A DNA stretch of 64,000 nucleotides from Lasiosphaeria ovina (Eukaryota; Ascomycota; Sordariomycetes; Sordariales; Lasiosphaeriaceae): positions 568,001-632,000 of the forward strand of contig JAULSN010000004.1 of NCBI GenBank assembly GCA_033439765.1, read 5' to 3'. Position 1 is the first letter of the stretch. Every line of letters starts with the position of its first letter. The notes under the pieces are model-generated. The model was not told the DNA's origin and did not search any database. It saw only the letters and a program-made list of their open reading frames with translations. Positions 1 to 12,235 of the stretch are shown here, one piece after another. Made by a program: the position numbers and the translations under genes.

Positions 1-284
1 GGTGTGGCGTGAGCTATCGAATTGTCGTTGCTTACCTTAGGCAGCAAGACATGAAATTGGTTGAAATATGTATATTTGACATGAGAATTCTGAAGCTAGT
101 CTCGTGAGACTGAGAGCTGCCCAATCGGCATGGGCTGAATCCGCGTGGCGGAAGGGAAGGTGGGGCACGGAGGCCTAGATGCACTGCCTGGCTGGTGGCT
201 TCCTTCCTCGAGCCCCATTTTCAGCTCGTTCTCCCCTCGAATTGATGCATCGGTTCATCAACGCCGACGTGCAACACGCCGGCC

Positions 285-2490
285 ATGGATCCTCTAAGCA
301 TCGCCGCCTCCATCTGCGGGCTGCTCTCGGCTTCGGCAGCCGTGGTCAAGGTGCTCAGCCCGTATGTCGAAGCTGTGCGCGACTCGCCCAGGATCGCGAC
401 CCAGGTCCACGCCGAAGCCCAGGCCGCCTCCATCATCCTGTCGGCCCTCGAAACACTGACGCGGAATATGGCGTCCGTCTCGGTCCAGCGCGCCGCTCTT
501 GTTCAGGTCGACCAGGTTATCGCCGTGCTGACCAACGGCGTCCTCCTATTCTCAGAGCTCGAAGAGTGCGTCGGCTCGCTGTCTCTCTCAGAATCGTCCA
601 TCACACGCTTGGCCTTGAGGCAACGACTGCAATGGGCCAGAAAGGAGACAAAGCTCGTTGCTCTCCTGAACCGCTTGCAGGGATTCAAGTCATCCATCTC
701 TCTCATTCTTAACATTCTGCAGAGGTAATTAATTGATTTTGTCTTCAGAAAGACTCAAATCTGGCAACTCAGCTGAGAACCACTCTTTCTGACATGTGGA
801 CTGTATATAATTAGCGACTCGGCTCTCCGCGCCCAGCAGTTCCGAATTGAACTCACGACCAACGTCAACCACCTCCTGGAGAGCAGCAGGGATCTCTCTC
901 AAAGGCTGATGAGTCTCGAAGATGCCATTGACGCCAAGTCTATTGTCAAAGCGAAGGAGAGCTTTGTCCCGCCAGAACAGTCCAGATCTGGGCTCACCCG
1001 GACCGAAGACAAGACTTTTAACCTTTCGGACGACAATGGCAGTTCCTCCAGCACCCAGACGCCTTCGAGTTCTTTCCAACTTGAGATGGCGTCTGGATCA
1101 GAATTCGAGAGCGACCTTGTGGCGTCGCGAGTCTACCGCCGCGCCCAGCGCGAGAGCATGGACTTTTCGTTCCGGAGCTCTGTGGTGCAGTCGAATGCAT
1201 GGTCCGCTCTGTCTGGGCTTAGCTTGAGCCAAGTGTCCATCACATCCGTCGTTGGCCTGCCCGTGTACGCTGGCGAGATTACAAATTCCCACCGCTATGA
1301 ATTTGGTGGCTTGCGACTCGAATCTGCTCAGGCGGCGGCGAAGCCCGCTGCACAGCCACGCTCTATTCTCCGCGAGTGCCTCGCGATTGAGCTGCAGCTT
1401 CCCCGTATTGACAGGTGGTTCGAGGGTTACTTTGAGGCCCAGCTCAGCACCCCACGCAGCTATAACACCCCGATGCAGCATCCCTTTAATCTTCTCAGGA
1501 GCGCTTTCTCGAAAGGCTACCCCTATTTGATGTTGTTGGACTCCGACAATCCCCTTATTGCTGATGCATCCGCCCTCAAGATCGTGGAACAGAGGCCGGT
1601 GGAACTTTACCTGACTCACATCTCTGAGGTTATCAATGAGCGTTTCAAACCTCTTCCAGAACTGACTGTTTTTGATATTACCGGAAACAAGGCATCCGGG
1701 TTTCTCAAGGTTAGTCCCATACCACCTTTTAGAGCGCTGGGTCTAATACTGATAAGTACTAGGCTCTTAACACCATTGAGAGAATCATAACGTCGAGACC
1801 GGACTATATAGGGCCTGCTGATGTGGATTCCACACTCCGTGATAGAAGAGGATACCACGAGGATCGATACGAAACGGATCTTATCGTTGAAGAATTCATT
1901 ACCGGAGAAAGACTGTACTTTGACAACATGCAAGAGCTTATAGACGACCTCAACGCAAAGACTGATCTGTACTCCTTGATCATAGGGGACGAAGTACGCA
2001 CTGCTATTGCCGCGGCGGAAAAAATCTTGGAAGTGCACCTGCAATTTTTGCTCGACTTGGAGATAAACTTGTTGAAACCGCCGTGGGATCAGCGCTGGCT
2101 CCCGGTATTCCAGATGCTGCCCAAAAACACAGACCTCTACACCACCTTCATCCGCTTTGAGGCTCAGAACAGGGAATTTCTCAGAGCTCGCGTGGGCAAC
2201 CTAGCGACTTCCCAAAAACAACATGGCGGCTACGATTTCCTCGTTCTGTACAACCAACGGGTCCAACCGTTCTCGTTCATGTCAGACAGGCTGTCATTTC
2301 TTGAGGTCAGTTACAATATCGGGAACTGACTGACCTTTTATCACGGACTTGAGCTAACCAGCAGCGTACGGCACAGGATATGAGATTTAAGATACCTTCA
2401 ACTGATGATGCTCAGAGCTATGACATTGATGAGAGCATTGCCATTCTCGAGTCGATGCTGAAGGTCATATTTCGACAGCTCAAGAGCTAA
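285..2490 (+). CDS. RhoGEF (DH)-like protein with STAND-type fungal N-terminal domain
   Basis: Four exons can be joined in frame: 285-724, 815-1709, 1763-2305 and 2362-2490, with GT-AG introns (GTAATT, GTTAGT, GTCAGT donors), giving about 668 aa. The first ~145 residues start MDPLSIAASICGLLSASAAV, a hydrophobic helical N-terminus like the fungal STAND/PigL_N-type domain; the NLR-like gene at 9505 begins the same way. Residues ~480-640 look like a Dbl-homology domain: a TDLIVEEFITGERLYFDNM stretch (conserved region 1) followed by a KILEVHLQFLLDLE stretch (region 2). DH domains activate Rho/Cdc42 GTPases. No PH domain is seen and the C-terminal part of the DH fold is weak, so exchange activity is uncertain. 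The middle (residues ~170-400) is Ser-rich without a recognised domain. Family assignment is inferred from motifs. Confidence 0.65.
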
Positions 2491-2579
2491 CTTCTAACTT
2501 CGTGGGTTCGAATATGTGGCGGCTGGAACTCAACGATTGTTAAGGGAAATAAATCGTACACTATGTAGGACACAGACCA

Positions 2580-3620
2580 TCAGATTTGCAGAACAATCTT
2601 CCTCCCACTGACACCAACTTTCAGCTTGTCTAGCGCCGCATTTAAGCCCTCAAGGCCACCGTCTTCAATCTGGACGGGTGGACTGGGAACGACGGTGCCT
2701 GACTCCAGCCCATTGCGAAGCCAGCCATGGAAGCACTCGTACATATGCTTGTTGAGCACCACTTCACTCTGCATGGGCGGGAAGTTCCACTTGATCTCAA
2801 CCCCGTCGAGCGTAGGGTGATCAGGCGGTAGCGGGGGCGAGTACACGACGCGGGCAGCCGAGGCGCCCTTTGTTTCCTTGAGCACGTCGAGCGTCGGCTG
2901 CAGGGACCCGATGACAACACAGTGCGACGTGTGCAGGACCATGCCGTCCTTGCTCACGGCGTCGACGATCTGCGACACGACGTCGCTGGCGTGGTAGTCG
3001 AACACCTCGTGAGCGCCGAGCGTCTTGAGGTACTCGTGGTGCCAGGGGCTGGCGGTAACGTAGACTCTGAAGCCCAGCAGCTTGGCCGTCTGCACGGCAA
3101 AGGTGCCCACACTGCTGGCGCCGCCCCAGATCAGCACCGCCTGCTTGTCCTCCGGCGCGTACCTGGTGTCGAGCGAGATGCCGATGGTGACCCACGCATT
3201 CAAGGCCGTCATGAAACATATGGGGAGCGTGGCGCCCTGCGCAAACGAGATGGAATCCGGGAGCGCGACGACGGCTTCCGACTGTGCCAGGGTGTACTTT
3301 TGAAAGGCGCCGTGGTCCGCCGAGCCGTTGTGGAAGAAGGACGTGGCCATGGCGAGGACCCGGCTGCCAGGGGCCAAGGCCGTCGTGATGTTGGCGCCCA
3401 CCTTGGCGACGACGCCTGCTACATCACATCCGAGGACCGCCGGGTACACGGGCACGGGAGGCATGCCCGTGTCGCGCTGCGAGTAGTCGATCGGGTTCAG
3501 CGCGATGGCCTTGACCTCGATGAGGACCTCGTTGGGGCCGGGCTCGGGCGTGGCGCGCTCTACGACCTGGAGCCGGGCCCCCTTTTCCGGCAGGATGGCT
3601 GCGAGGTGCGTGCCAGTCAT
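2580..3620 (-). CDS. Medium-chain dehydrogenase/reductase, zinc-binding oxidoreductase (ToxD/trans-enoyl reductase-like)
   Basis: Single exon of 346 aa, a normal length for the family. It has the GroES-like N-terminal fold (NEVLIEVKAIALNPIDY, residues 30-46; YPAVLGCDVAGVV, 59-71) and a Rossmann NADPH-binding segment (LIWGGASSVGTFAVQTAKLL, ~163-182), where GGASSVG replaces the usual GAxGGVG. The Cys/His set that binds catalytic zinc in alcohol dehydrogenases is absent, as is usual for quinone/enoyl reductase branches. Such proteins reduce enones or enoyl thioesters with NADPH, alone or beside polyketide synthases. No biosynthetic gene lies next to it here, so a stand-alone detoxifying or metabolic reductase is likely. 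It is convergent with the RhoGEF-like gene, 89 nt away. Substrate unknown. Confidence 0.85.
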   Translation of the reverse strand: MTGTHLAAILPEKGARLQVVERATPEPGPNEVLIEVKAIALNPIDYSQRDTGMPPVPVYPAVLGCDVAGVVAKVGANITTALAPGSRVLAMATSFFHNGSADHGAFQKYTLAQSEAVVALPDSISFAQGATLPICFMTALNAWVTIGISLDTRYAPEDKQAVLIWGGASSVGTFAVQTAKLLGFRVYVTASPWHHEYLKTLGAHEVFDYHASDVVSQIVDAVSKDGMVLHTSHCVVIGSLQPTLDVLKETKGASAARVVYSPPLPPDHPTLDGVEIKWNFPPMQSEVVLNKHMYECFHGWLRNGLESGTVVPSPPVQIEDGGLEGLNAALDKLKVGVSGRKIVLQI

Positions 3621-4469
3621 TTTGGATGATGTTAGACAGTTAGGTAGCTGGCGGAAGATTTGACGAAGACAGTGACTTTTCCTGTGATGTGGAATTGGCG
3701 GATGCTTGGATGTTTCAGGGGAAAGCCGTGAAATAAGTGAGTTTATATGTAATTATGCTGAGCCCTTTTTTGACGTAGTTCTATATAATTCACTTTTGCG
3801 GCTTTGTTGCCATGGCCCGTAGCCCAAAATATGCGGACGCTAGCGGCTTCATGTGACGTCGATACCTGCAAGTGTGCGGACTTAAGTCTGTCACCGACGA
3901 CCTCCCTAGCCAATAACGAACGCCCAGATTCCAGCCGGCCGGCGCATCAGAGGAGCTGCAAGCGCAGTCTAGAGGTATAGTTTCTCTCCTGTTGGCTAAC
4001 GAACAAGCGCAGTCGAAACGTGCCCCAATTTGTGGATGACGCAAGGAGCTTTGTGCGCGCCGGCCCCACTTCGCCTGCCCAAACTCCGTGCCCGTTACCT
4101 CCGAAGCGGGGATCGCAATACGAGGCGAGGCAACCAAGACCGGTCCCGCCCCGCAGTGCTCGTCTATCTATTCTGGTTTGTGCAACCTCAGCCGAGTAGC
4201 CAGTGCTGGCCCCGTTCCGTTCCGTCCCCCGACTCCCGAGTCTCGTCACTCTGTCATTTTTTATCTACACCTGATTGTTGACTGGTGGCTGGTGTCTGGC
4301 TCGATTGGGTGCTGAGTTGCTTTGGTCATTTTCTCGGTGTCTGCTGGATAATTAGTGCTGTCCCTTTTCTGCGCCCCGCTTTGTCGTCGAAAGTCAACAT
4401 GGGCTCTGGACTTTTGCATCGAAAGTGTCAGGACATGGAAGATTCATCATGGGTGATGGTGATAATTAG
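3621..4469. other. Intergenic, no gene supported
   Basis: Upstream region of the reductase plus unassigned DNA. Several frames stay open for 75-115 codons, but they overlap one another on both strands and none shows domain motifs or splice-compatible continuation. Confidence 0.5.
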
Positions 4470-4725
4470 CAAGAGGATGTCTCTTCGGACTGTAGAATAC
4501 GTCTATTCGGACTGTAGTTGGCTAAAAGGTACATTAAAATCTATGCCAAGCCACTAGCCTAGCCGAAACTTGATTTTCCCCGCCAACAAACAACAGATTA
4601 ATGGCCGCCTCGCTCGCCCCGGATCGTAATTAGGTTCGTGCCTGCAATTAAGGTTATCGCAAAATCCACCAAAAGTTCAACCACAATACAGTCAATCGCA
4701 CCACTATAATAACAACAACAATAAC
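4470..4725 (+). repeat. Dispersed repeat, copy 1 (SINE-like family, partner at 53918)
   Basis: This stretch aligns with 53918-54180 in the same orientation. Shared blocks are GAGGATGTCTCTTCGGAC, then GCCAAGCCACTAGCC, then a segment around AATCCACCAAA, and the ending CAATAATAA-like tract. Differences are mostly C/T and G/A, as expected after RIP. The partner copy has better RNA polymerase III A- and B-box-like sequences, suggesting a tRNA-derived short element. Similarity fades on both sides. Confidence 0.6.
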
Positions 4726-5328
4726 AACATCTACAGAAGGTCCTTAGCCGACTACCCGGGGCGCATCAACACCACAGGCATCACGAAGATCTGGCACTCA
4801 GGCTTCTAAGCTCACTACCCGCCGGGGTAGAGGGGGAGTTACAAAGCCTACGCATAGTACTATAGGAATCCACCGGACTACTAGGGCTTTGGCGGCTACA
4901 TTCGAAGCTCAAGAAAGCAGTGATATCGACAATGCTGGGTACATATGTAGTCAATTATGGTACGAATGATCTGAAGTTTGGTTACGCTGGCTTCGTCTTA
5001 GGAATTAGTGCCTTTCTTGGTGCAAAGCGTCTTTGTACCTACAGCCCGAGTAGACCGTGCCTACAGACCGAATAGACTTCCTCATTAGCAAACAGTCGGT
5101 GCACCACCCCGCTCCACAGCCCCGGAAAAATCGAAGAGCGGTGGACTCTATTATATCTACCCCGATTTGCCATGATAATCACTTGCTGCAAATTTTTTAT
5201 ACTATTTATCTAGGACCTTTTCAGGTGTGATTTACTCATTTTTCTAGTAGAGCTGAAGATGACGTCAATATCGGGGTATCAGTCAAATATAGCCTCCTCA
5301 CACTTGACAGATTTTCGTTACTGCCGGC
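4726..5328. other. Gene-poor stretch downstream of repeat
   Basis: Low-complexity A/C-rich DNA (ACAACAATAACAACA near 4710-4730), then unassigned sequence with no long frame. Confidence 0.4.
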
Positions 5329-5790
5329 GGGGGCTTGTACATGTACGTCGACAACTGGCAGCGCGCGCGTGTGGATCCGCCGCGACGCGGGGCCGCTGGT
5401 CAAGGCGCTCGTCGAGCGCGTGCCGCCCGGCACCGGCCTGATGGCAGCCATAGATGACCAGCGCGCGTGGGCGGCGAGGAGCTGGGTGGCGATGGTGGGG
5501 TTGTGCGGCTGTCTCATGCGCAGATGAGGGACCGTATTCCTGGATATGAGAATGCTAAGGAGCATTTGATGCAGTGCTGGCGCTATTTAGAGGAGTTTAG
5601 CTACGATGGCGGCGATCCTGAGATGCTGCCCTGAGTAATTGCTGTCTGGGTTTCTTTTGTTTTGTTTTCCGCGATTTCGAGTTTCTTTTGCGTCTTTATG
5701 CTGGCTTCGACCATGTGCAGATTGGTGCCGAGGAATTGATGACGCCTATCGAGACCTATATGGAATTGGAGGACTGGAGCCCGCTGTTGG
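5329..5790 (+). pseudogene. Exon-like fragments of an unrecognised gene
   Basis: Three short GC-rich stretches read like protein but are separated by stops and frame changes: ~5370-5527 (contains RRDAGPLVKALVERVPPG), 5526-5633 (contains GYENAKEHLMQCWRYLEEF) and ~5698-5804 (contains AGFDHVQIGAEELMTP). The composition contrasts with the flanking AT-rich DNA. The AGFDHV segment vaguely recalls methyltransferase C-termini, but this is not enough for an assignment. It could be a decayed gene or a small multi-exon gene whose splice sites I cannot place. Confidence 0.25.
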
Positions 5791-6828
5791 GTGGTAATAG
5801 ATGAGCGGGGCCGGCATGGCCTGTGCCCTGTCATGGTTCACTCGATGCAGCCCATGGTCTGGAATGTGCCGGCCGAATTGATGAGAGGGATCTTTAATAG
5901 AAAACAGGCGGGTGAGTCGGCCGACTGTATTTCCAGCGAGCTCAGAGTTAGACCTTTGCTTGCTTATTGGTTGTTGCTCTGCCTCATATTCTAGACATTC
6001 ATTCGGCTGACTACTCTATCGCGGAGCGACGTCGTTGAGTTAGAGTTTGGTTGATCATTTGTATTTTGTTTCACATTCATCAGGCATGGTTGTCACTGTG
6101 TTGGAGTTGATTGAAAAGTGCTACCTTGGCGGCTAGACAAATATTGCTATTCGTAAAACAATAGCGTAGAGCCCAGAAACTTTTGAGAACCCTCTCATAG
6201 TAGGCTGCCTCGACTTTGTAGTCCTATCACGGACGAGCCATGCCAGAAAACCCCCAATGAAAAAAAGAAAATCCTTTCTTGATTTCCCAGCCTCGAATTA
6301 AGAAAGCCATCCCGGTAGAGTAGTGCTACCTCCAAACCGTCACCCGTGCCTCCAGCCGTAAGGGCTCACAACCGAATATCCAACCTGTATCCATAGACCG
6401 AATCAATCCTAAGTCCCTCGCCGTAATCGTATCCCCTCCCGGGCCTTGCGTTTCCTGTCCTAGGACTTCGGAGCTTCCAAGACTTTGTTGTCAATATCAC
6501 TGTCGACCGAAACACAACCCTTCTCTGAGAAAAGACTAAAACCCGAACGAGAAAGGCAACTAGCCCAGGTGTGGATAGACCAGTCTCCAAAAAGCACCCG
6601 ACTCTTTGGGCTGAACAGCTATTATCTAGTTAGTATTTGCTCTGTCACGTCTCCGTCTCCCACTTACTGTCTTCTTCGTCCCCAACTTTGGTGTGAGGAT
6701 CATTCAGTTGGGGGAGTATGGAGAGCTGCTCCTGTGCTCCGATTTCTGAACCATGAATGGTTTCCGAGGCAAGGCTCATCGTTCTCGAGCTCTGGGTACG
6801 AGCGTCCTGTTGGTCGTCTGGAGATTAT
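5791..6828. other. Intergenic, no gene supported
   Basis: No frame with domain motifs. The largest open frame (6485-6907, +) lies partly over the minus-strand gene that ends at 6829 and has no family signature. Confidence 0.4.
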
Positions 6829-7366
6829 TTATGTGTCAGCCAGTGCTGTACTTGTATCAAAGCTTAAGACTAGAGGTGTAGATGAGGAGAGGTCTAGGGT
6901 GTTCTGATTGGCGGGATAGGCTGATATTAAAGAAGCGAGGACTTGGGAGACTTGAAAGGAACATACCTTGTGACTCTTCGTCAGAAGACAGAGAATGAGC
7001 GGCGTGGGCCTGGACTGGTGCAGTTTTTCTCGCAATCTGCCGCACCTTTCTTGGCCCCAGAGCTTGTCGGCGAGCCTGGTTGACGCCGGCAGGGACATGG
7101 GGCCGTAGTGGGTTGGACAATGCGATACGCAGGCGTGACGACGACTGGGCCGTCATTCTTCGTGGAGCCGGCAATAGCGTAGATGCCATTTGCGCATCTA
7201 GGGGCCTTCCGTTGGCCTGAGCCGGTGGGTGGCCATCAAGCTGTGATTTGGCAGCCGACACCCCGCGGTGAAGGCGGCGACGCGGCCAGGCTAGGCCACG
7301 GCGACGGCTGTGACCGTTGTGGACCTCCACCCGGGTCATGTCGTCGCCGTTATTCTGGGCGGCCAT
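6829..7366 (-). CDS. Hypothetical protein, two exons
   Basis: ATG at 7366. Exon 1 (7366-6967) runs into a good donor (GTATGT) and a 46-nt intron; an acceptor at 6922-6921 restores the frame for exon 2 (6920-6829). The product is about 163 aa, basic and Arg-rich in the first 120 residues (RPHVPAGVNQARRQALGPRK region), with an acidic SLSSDEESQ patch before the junction and a Ser/Thr-rich tail. No domain is recognised and there is no signal peptide. The only support is the fitting splice pair and open frame, so this is tentative. Confidence 0.35.
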
Positions 7367-9504
7367 GTTTTCTGTAGCGCGCTAGTTGTAGAGAGGGTAA
7401 AGAAGGCGTGTATATGAGAAGCTGGCAAATCTGGTGACAAAATGTGTGTGGTCTTGTCGTTCGCCTTCCGAGTTGGTGAGTTGGCGCGGAGTGAACGATG
7501 AAGGGAAGATGGCGGGGCATGAAGGAGGAAGAACCGAGCTGTCCACGTGCACACTGTGTGTGAACAGGTTCTGAAAAGATTGGAAGTGGAAAGGATTTGG
7601 GCCAGGTGACTAAAGCATTTATTGTTGGATGAAAGCCAGTCTGGAATGGACGGGGGCGCGTCGTTGAACAGAACGGCTGTTCATATAATCGGACCTAGTT
7701 TAGCTGAACATCACCTGCCTGATTGTGGTCTGAAATATTTCAGACAATTATAGGATGAGATGAAATGAATCCATCACTAGCTTGTATATATCTCTGATGT
7801 ACGGTCAAAGTGTGGATATATTGGCTATCTAATCACCTCATATAGATGAGATGAAAAACTCTAGCTGATTGATCCGAAAACTCTAGGAACCCCGCAACCT
7901 AGGTTTAATTAACAACTTACCGCAAAACGGGCAAATAATTTGAGCGGAACTAGCAACACATTACATAATATTCTGACCTGTGCTTCGTCAAAAAGGTCTC
8001 CTCTCAAACAAGGATCCTTGCAAGCGCTGACGAAAGCGTGAACTCGTTCAAATCTACATAAAGTCTAGAACTCTAGTTGTAAAGGCAAGCGACGAACAGA
8101 AAAAAAGCCGTCGGTGCGTTGGGAGTGTTTGGGGCGTGACTAGGTGGCGAGTAGGCGAGCTGCCAGGACATTTGGCCCTACTCTGGTCCGCACTGGGAAG
8201 CTAACTATTCTAGAAACTATCATCGACATATATAGGCTGTTGTCTGGGAAGTTCCTGTCTTAACTGCCCTCTCAGAGAAACCAACCTGTTTAGAAGAGAA
8301 GGACATTCTAAATCAGAGACTCAACCTCTACAGTGACTAGGGATTGAGATCTCCCAGGTCTCATCCTATATAACTGCGGATCGTCTAAGCTTAACACTTC
8401 CTATGCCCTAATGACTGTCTTTTTTCTTTTTCTTACATTGTGAAGTGAAAGTTGGCTTGTTGACTGAACAGCTGGCGCAGCCAGTCTAACCACTTTCTGA
8501 TTGTAGCGTTCTGAACCTTGCGCTGGGGAGGGTGATCCTATTTTGACCCGAGCCTCCTCTGTACCGAAACACAGCCCTTTCAAAAGTGAAAATCTGGCCT
8601 CGGGCTTGCTCAGCGGGCCATGGGGCACCCGAGTGTGAACATTATTCCTGGTTTTGGAGCGCTAGGCTTTTGGGCCCTCTTGCCTGGGAAATGCTCATTG
8701 GACACACCAATGGAGGCCCGGGGGCCGCTTCCCGGGCTGTTTGGCGGCGCGAATCCGTTGGTGGCGTTGACAGTTGCGCCCCGTGCGAGGCTGAGAGTTG
8801 TCAGCTATCCATGCCTTCCAATCATTGTCGAGGGCGTCGATAAGTTGATAACGCTCCGAGTCATAGTCCCAAAGCCCCCAGTTTCGTCAGCCGCCACCGT
8901 GGGCACTTGCCCAGAACGAAAAAAAATGCCACCCGTCCGTGCGAGGGAACGTGGGAGTAGTGGCTTGAAGACGTTCTATTCTGTGTAAGCGCGAAATAAC
9001 GCATTAACGCGCTGAACAAGCATTTGCTTCCTGGTCAGCCTGGAGCGGCCATATGACATTGCTGCGCCTGTAAATATGTCCTCACTCGACGCCACCCAGG
9101 CTCCTAGCAGGCTAGCGGCCCATTGGAGGCCTTGGCTCCCTGCGTACGTTAAATGGATACATATTCGTACTTCACAGCCCGAGGCAGTCGAGTAGTATCG
9201 AGTATAACCTACCACAGTGGCACATTAAGAGAGACGTGATGAAAGAAGCTTCCTCGATCGACTAAGCCTCAAGACAACCGACGCTGGGTCTCGTCAAGGG
9301 TCGGTGACGATTCCTGTTACTCGGTAACCACGGTCTGGGCCAGACCGGCCCGATGCGGATTTAAGAACTGTTTGAAGACCTTTTCTTCAATGCCAGAGCT
9401 CGACCCTTCCATTCACCACTACCCTTCCACGTTTACCCCTTTAATTACTACACACTCGCCGCTGAATAATCTGCCGAATCCTGCACAGTTTGTTGGTGCC
9501 TGTG
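7367..9504. other. Long gene-poor stretch upstream of the NLR-like gene
   Basis: AT-rich between ~7680 and 8400 and mixed later. A 122-codon frame (8620-8988, +) has no motif or splice context. The last ~150 nt are the presumed promoter and leader of the NACHT gene (T/C-rich tracts at 9410-9450). No tRNA or repeat recognised. Confidence 0.4.
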
Positions 9505-12235
9505 ATGGACCCCCTGTCGCTGACAGCCAGCATCATCGCCATCATCAAAACCGCGGAGCAGATCGCGTCCGTCTGCAAAGCCTACATAGACGGCGTTGCC
9601 GACTGCCCCAAGGAGCTCCGGCTGATCCGCATCGAGGCCAAGTCGCTGTCGGTAGTCCTCGAGGACATCGTCTGCCTGCGAGAGCAAGATGACGACGCCG
9701 CTCGGATCTTGGACAGCATCAGTGGTCCTGACGGCTCGCTCGAGGCGTGCAAGAGAGCAGTCACGGACCTGCACGCGCTTCTGCCCGACCCGCAGCCGGT
9801 TGCAAGAAGTCGGGTCGGCACCAAGAGGCGAAGGGTGGAATTGACTTTGACGGCTTTGGCATGGCCGCTCAAGCGGGAAAGGGCGCGCACGCTGCTCGGT
9901 GAGATCATGAGCCACAAGTCAACTATCACCATGGCTATGGGCGGTTCGGTACTGTAAGCTTGCACCTGGTTGACGCTATTCGTTGATTGGGTCAATGGCT
10001 AACTTTGGCTCTCGCAGACGTGGTGTTCGGTCTATCAAGCTTGCGCTCGACCAGTCTCAGAGGAAAGAGGTTTGCGAGTGGTTTGAGTACACAGATCCAT
10101 CACCTAACCACAACATGGCCAAGCGCCTGTACGAGAAGGGGACTGGCAATTGGGTGACACGATCCCGTGAATGGATAGACTGGGTCGAGGGCCGTTTACG
10201 TTGCCTCTGGCTGCACGGCATCCCGGGGGCTGGGAAAACAGTGCTCGCGGCACATTTGATCGGGCGGATCGGGGAGTTTTGCGAAGCAGAAACGGCCAAA
10301 AAGTGCGTCTCCGTGTATTACTACTGCTACCACGGACACAGCCAAGACGAGACGAGTCCGTTCCTCCGGTGGCTGATAGCCCAGCTATGCCGCGAGGCAG
10401 ACAGCATACCGGGAGAGGCATACCGTCTTTTCCAAAGAGGGCATCAGCCGGACACTGATGAGCTCTTGTCAGGTCTCCATCACTCCCTGAAAGGGTTTGA
10501 CACTGTCTTTGTCACCATCGATGCGCTCGACGAGAGCCAGCCTCGGGAGACGCTGCTGAAAACTCTCCATACCATGATCGATGACCCTCGCTTCCGCAAT
10601 CTCCAGCTCTTAGCGACGAGCCGTGAGTATTTCGACATCGAGCAAGCGATGCTTGGTATACCAAGTTCGGTTTCCGTCCCAATGTCGCATCCGCTGGTGC
10701 AGGCCGACATCAAGATCTATGTGTCTGCGCGAATCAAAGATACCACAGCATTTAAACAGTGGCCTCTGAGCTTGAAGTCTGAAGTCGAAGACTCGCTCTA
10801 CGAAGGCGCCCAAGGCATGTTTCGATGGGCGGTGTGCCAGCTCGACATCCTCCGGCGGCTCAAGACCGCAGCCAGGATCAGAAACTCCATCAAATCTCTG
10901 CCCAAGACGCTCGACGAAACCTACGAGCGAATCCTTTCTCTCATTCACGAAGGGGACCGCGAGCTAGTCCGGTTCGCCCTGCATTGGCTGTGTTTCAACG
11001 ACTTCCTGTCCCGTAGTCGGCCGGATAAAGTTTTCATGTCCTGCCTAATTATGACCCGGTTCTACTCGTGCTCAAAGCGGCTTGAGATGGGAGGAGACGA
11101 AGAAGACCTGGTTTTCTGCGATTTCGACAGACTGAGGGACAGCTGCGGCTGTCTCGTCTCGTTTTATTCGAATGAGAAGCAAGCAACACTCGCCCACTAC
11201 ACCGTCAGGGAGTTTTTAGAATCGAACAGAATTGTGCCGGCACATGTTGAGTTCAGAATCGAGCCCGACGAGACTTTCCGAGCGCTCTGTCGGATGGTGC
11301 TCACTGCGGCTCTCGAGTTCTACCAGCAGGACCTCGACTGGATCCTGCCCATTGTAGACACGGTCGTGGCAGAAGCCGAAGACCTGGTCGCGCCCGAGCT
11401 CGCGTTCCGCTTCCTGGACGGTTCGCAGCCGCACTTTGAGGACGCCAAACATTTGATGCAGGCTCGAGTCAGCGCCTTGGCGCGTGCTTTCCAAAGGCTG
11501 AACTGGGGCCGGGAAAACGACGTTCCGAATCCCGCCGTGGTCCTGACCAACCTACTGGAAGCCTCGGCGTTCAAATTGGCCGAGAAAGTCATGCAGTTAA
11601 GCAGCCCGGCAGAGATGATCGAGACCAGATTTCGCCTTAAAACCGAGTACTGCCGGTTTGCCAAGGCATCAACGACCGTGGCCTGGAAATTCAAGGGCAC
11701 CATCATAGAGTTCATGGCGTCGCACCCGGACGACCGGCCTCCGCAGCTCCGCTTCCTCCTGGATCACTTCGCAGACAGGATCGACGCGTCCACAACACTA
11801 GCACTGTACGTGGGGAACCACCGAGGGCACACGGCGGGTGATCCCAAGACCTGCCGCGACGATGATTGCATCGTGGACAGGCTGCTCCGTCTGGGGGCCA
11901 ACCCTAACAACTGCGAGCAGTTCGGAATCACGCCGCTGCAGGTCGCCGTCGCCAGATGCGACGTGGCCGCGGCGCGGCTGCTGCTCCGAGCGTCGGCCAG
12001 CCCAAACATCTGCGGTGGTGCGGCGGGCCGGAACGAGAACTCGGACCACATGCATGTCAAGCGCTTTGGCGACCTCAGGGGGCGGAGTCCACTTGCCCTC
12101 CTGCGGCAGATGCGAGAAGACTATGCCAGTTGTAATCTGGTAACAAAATGTCCTGGTCGTTTGCATAAGGCTCTGATTTATACTCCGGAAATGTGCGACG
12201 AGATGGAGCGGCTTCTTTTGGAATATGGGGCTTGA
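9505..12235 (+). CDS. NACHT-ankyrin NLR-like (STAND) protein
   Basis: Two exons, 9505-9953 and 10018-12235 (donor GTAAGC, acceptor CGCAG), 888 aa. The ATG at 9505 begins MDPLSLTASIIAIIKTAEQI, a HeLo/PigL_N-type N-terminal domain (~1-150). A NACHT NTPase follows: Walker A GIPGAGKT at ~217-224 and Walker B VFVTIDALDE at ~315. A winged-helix-like region comes next, then ankyrin-like repeats at ~767-815 (RLLRLGANPNN, TPLQVAVARCDVAAARLLL). Fungal proteins of this build are cytosolic signal-transduction ATPases implicated in non-self recognition and regulated cell death; the ligand here is unknown. The repeat array is short (about two clear units), so the sensor part may be reduced. The reading frame is intact. 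Confidence 0.88.

Noticed and set aside
8620..8988. Plus-strand 122-codon frame
   Set aside because: No domain, signal peptide, splice support or codon pattern; composition like surrounding non-coding DNA.
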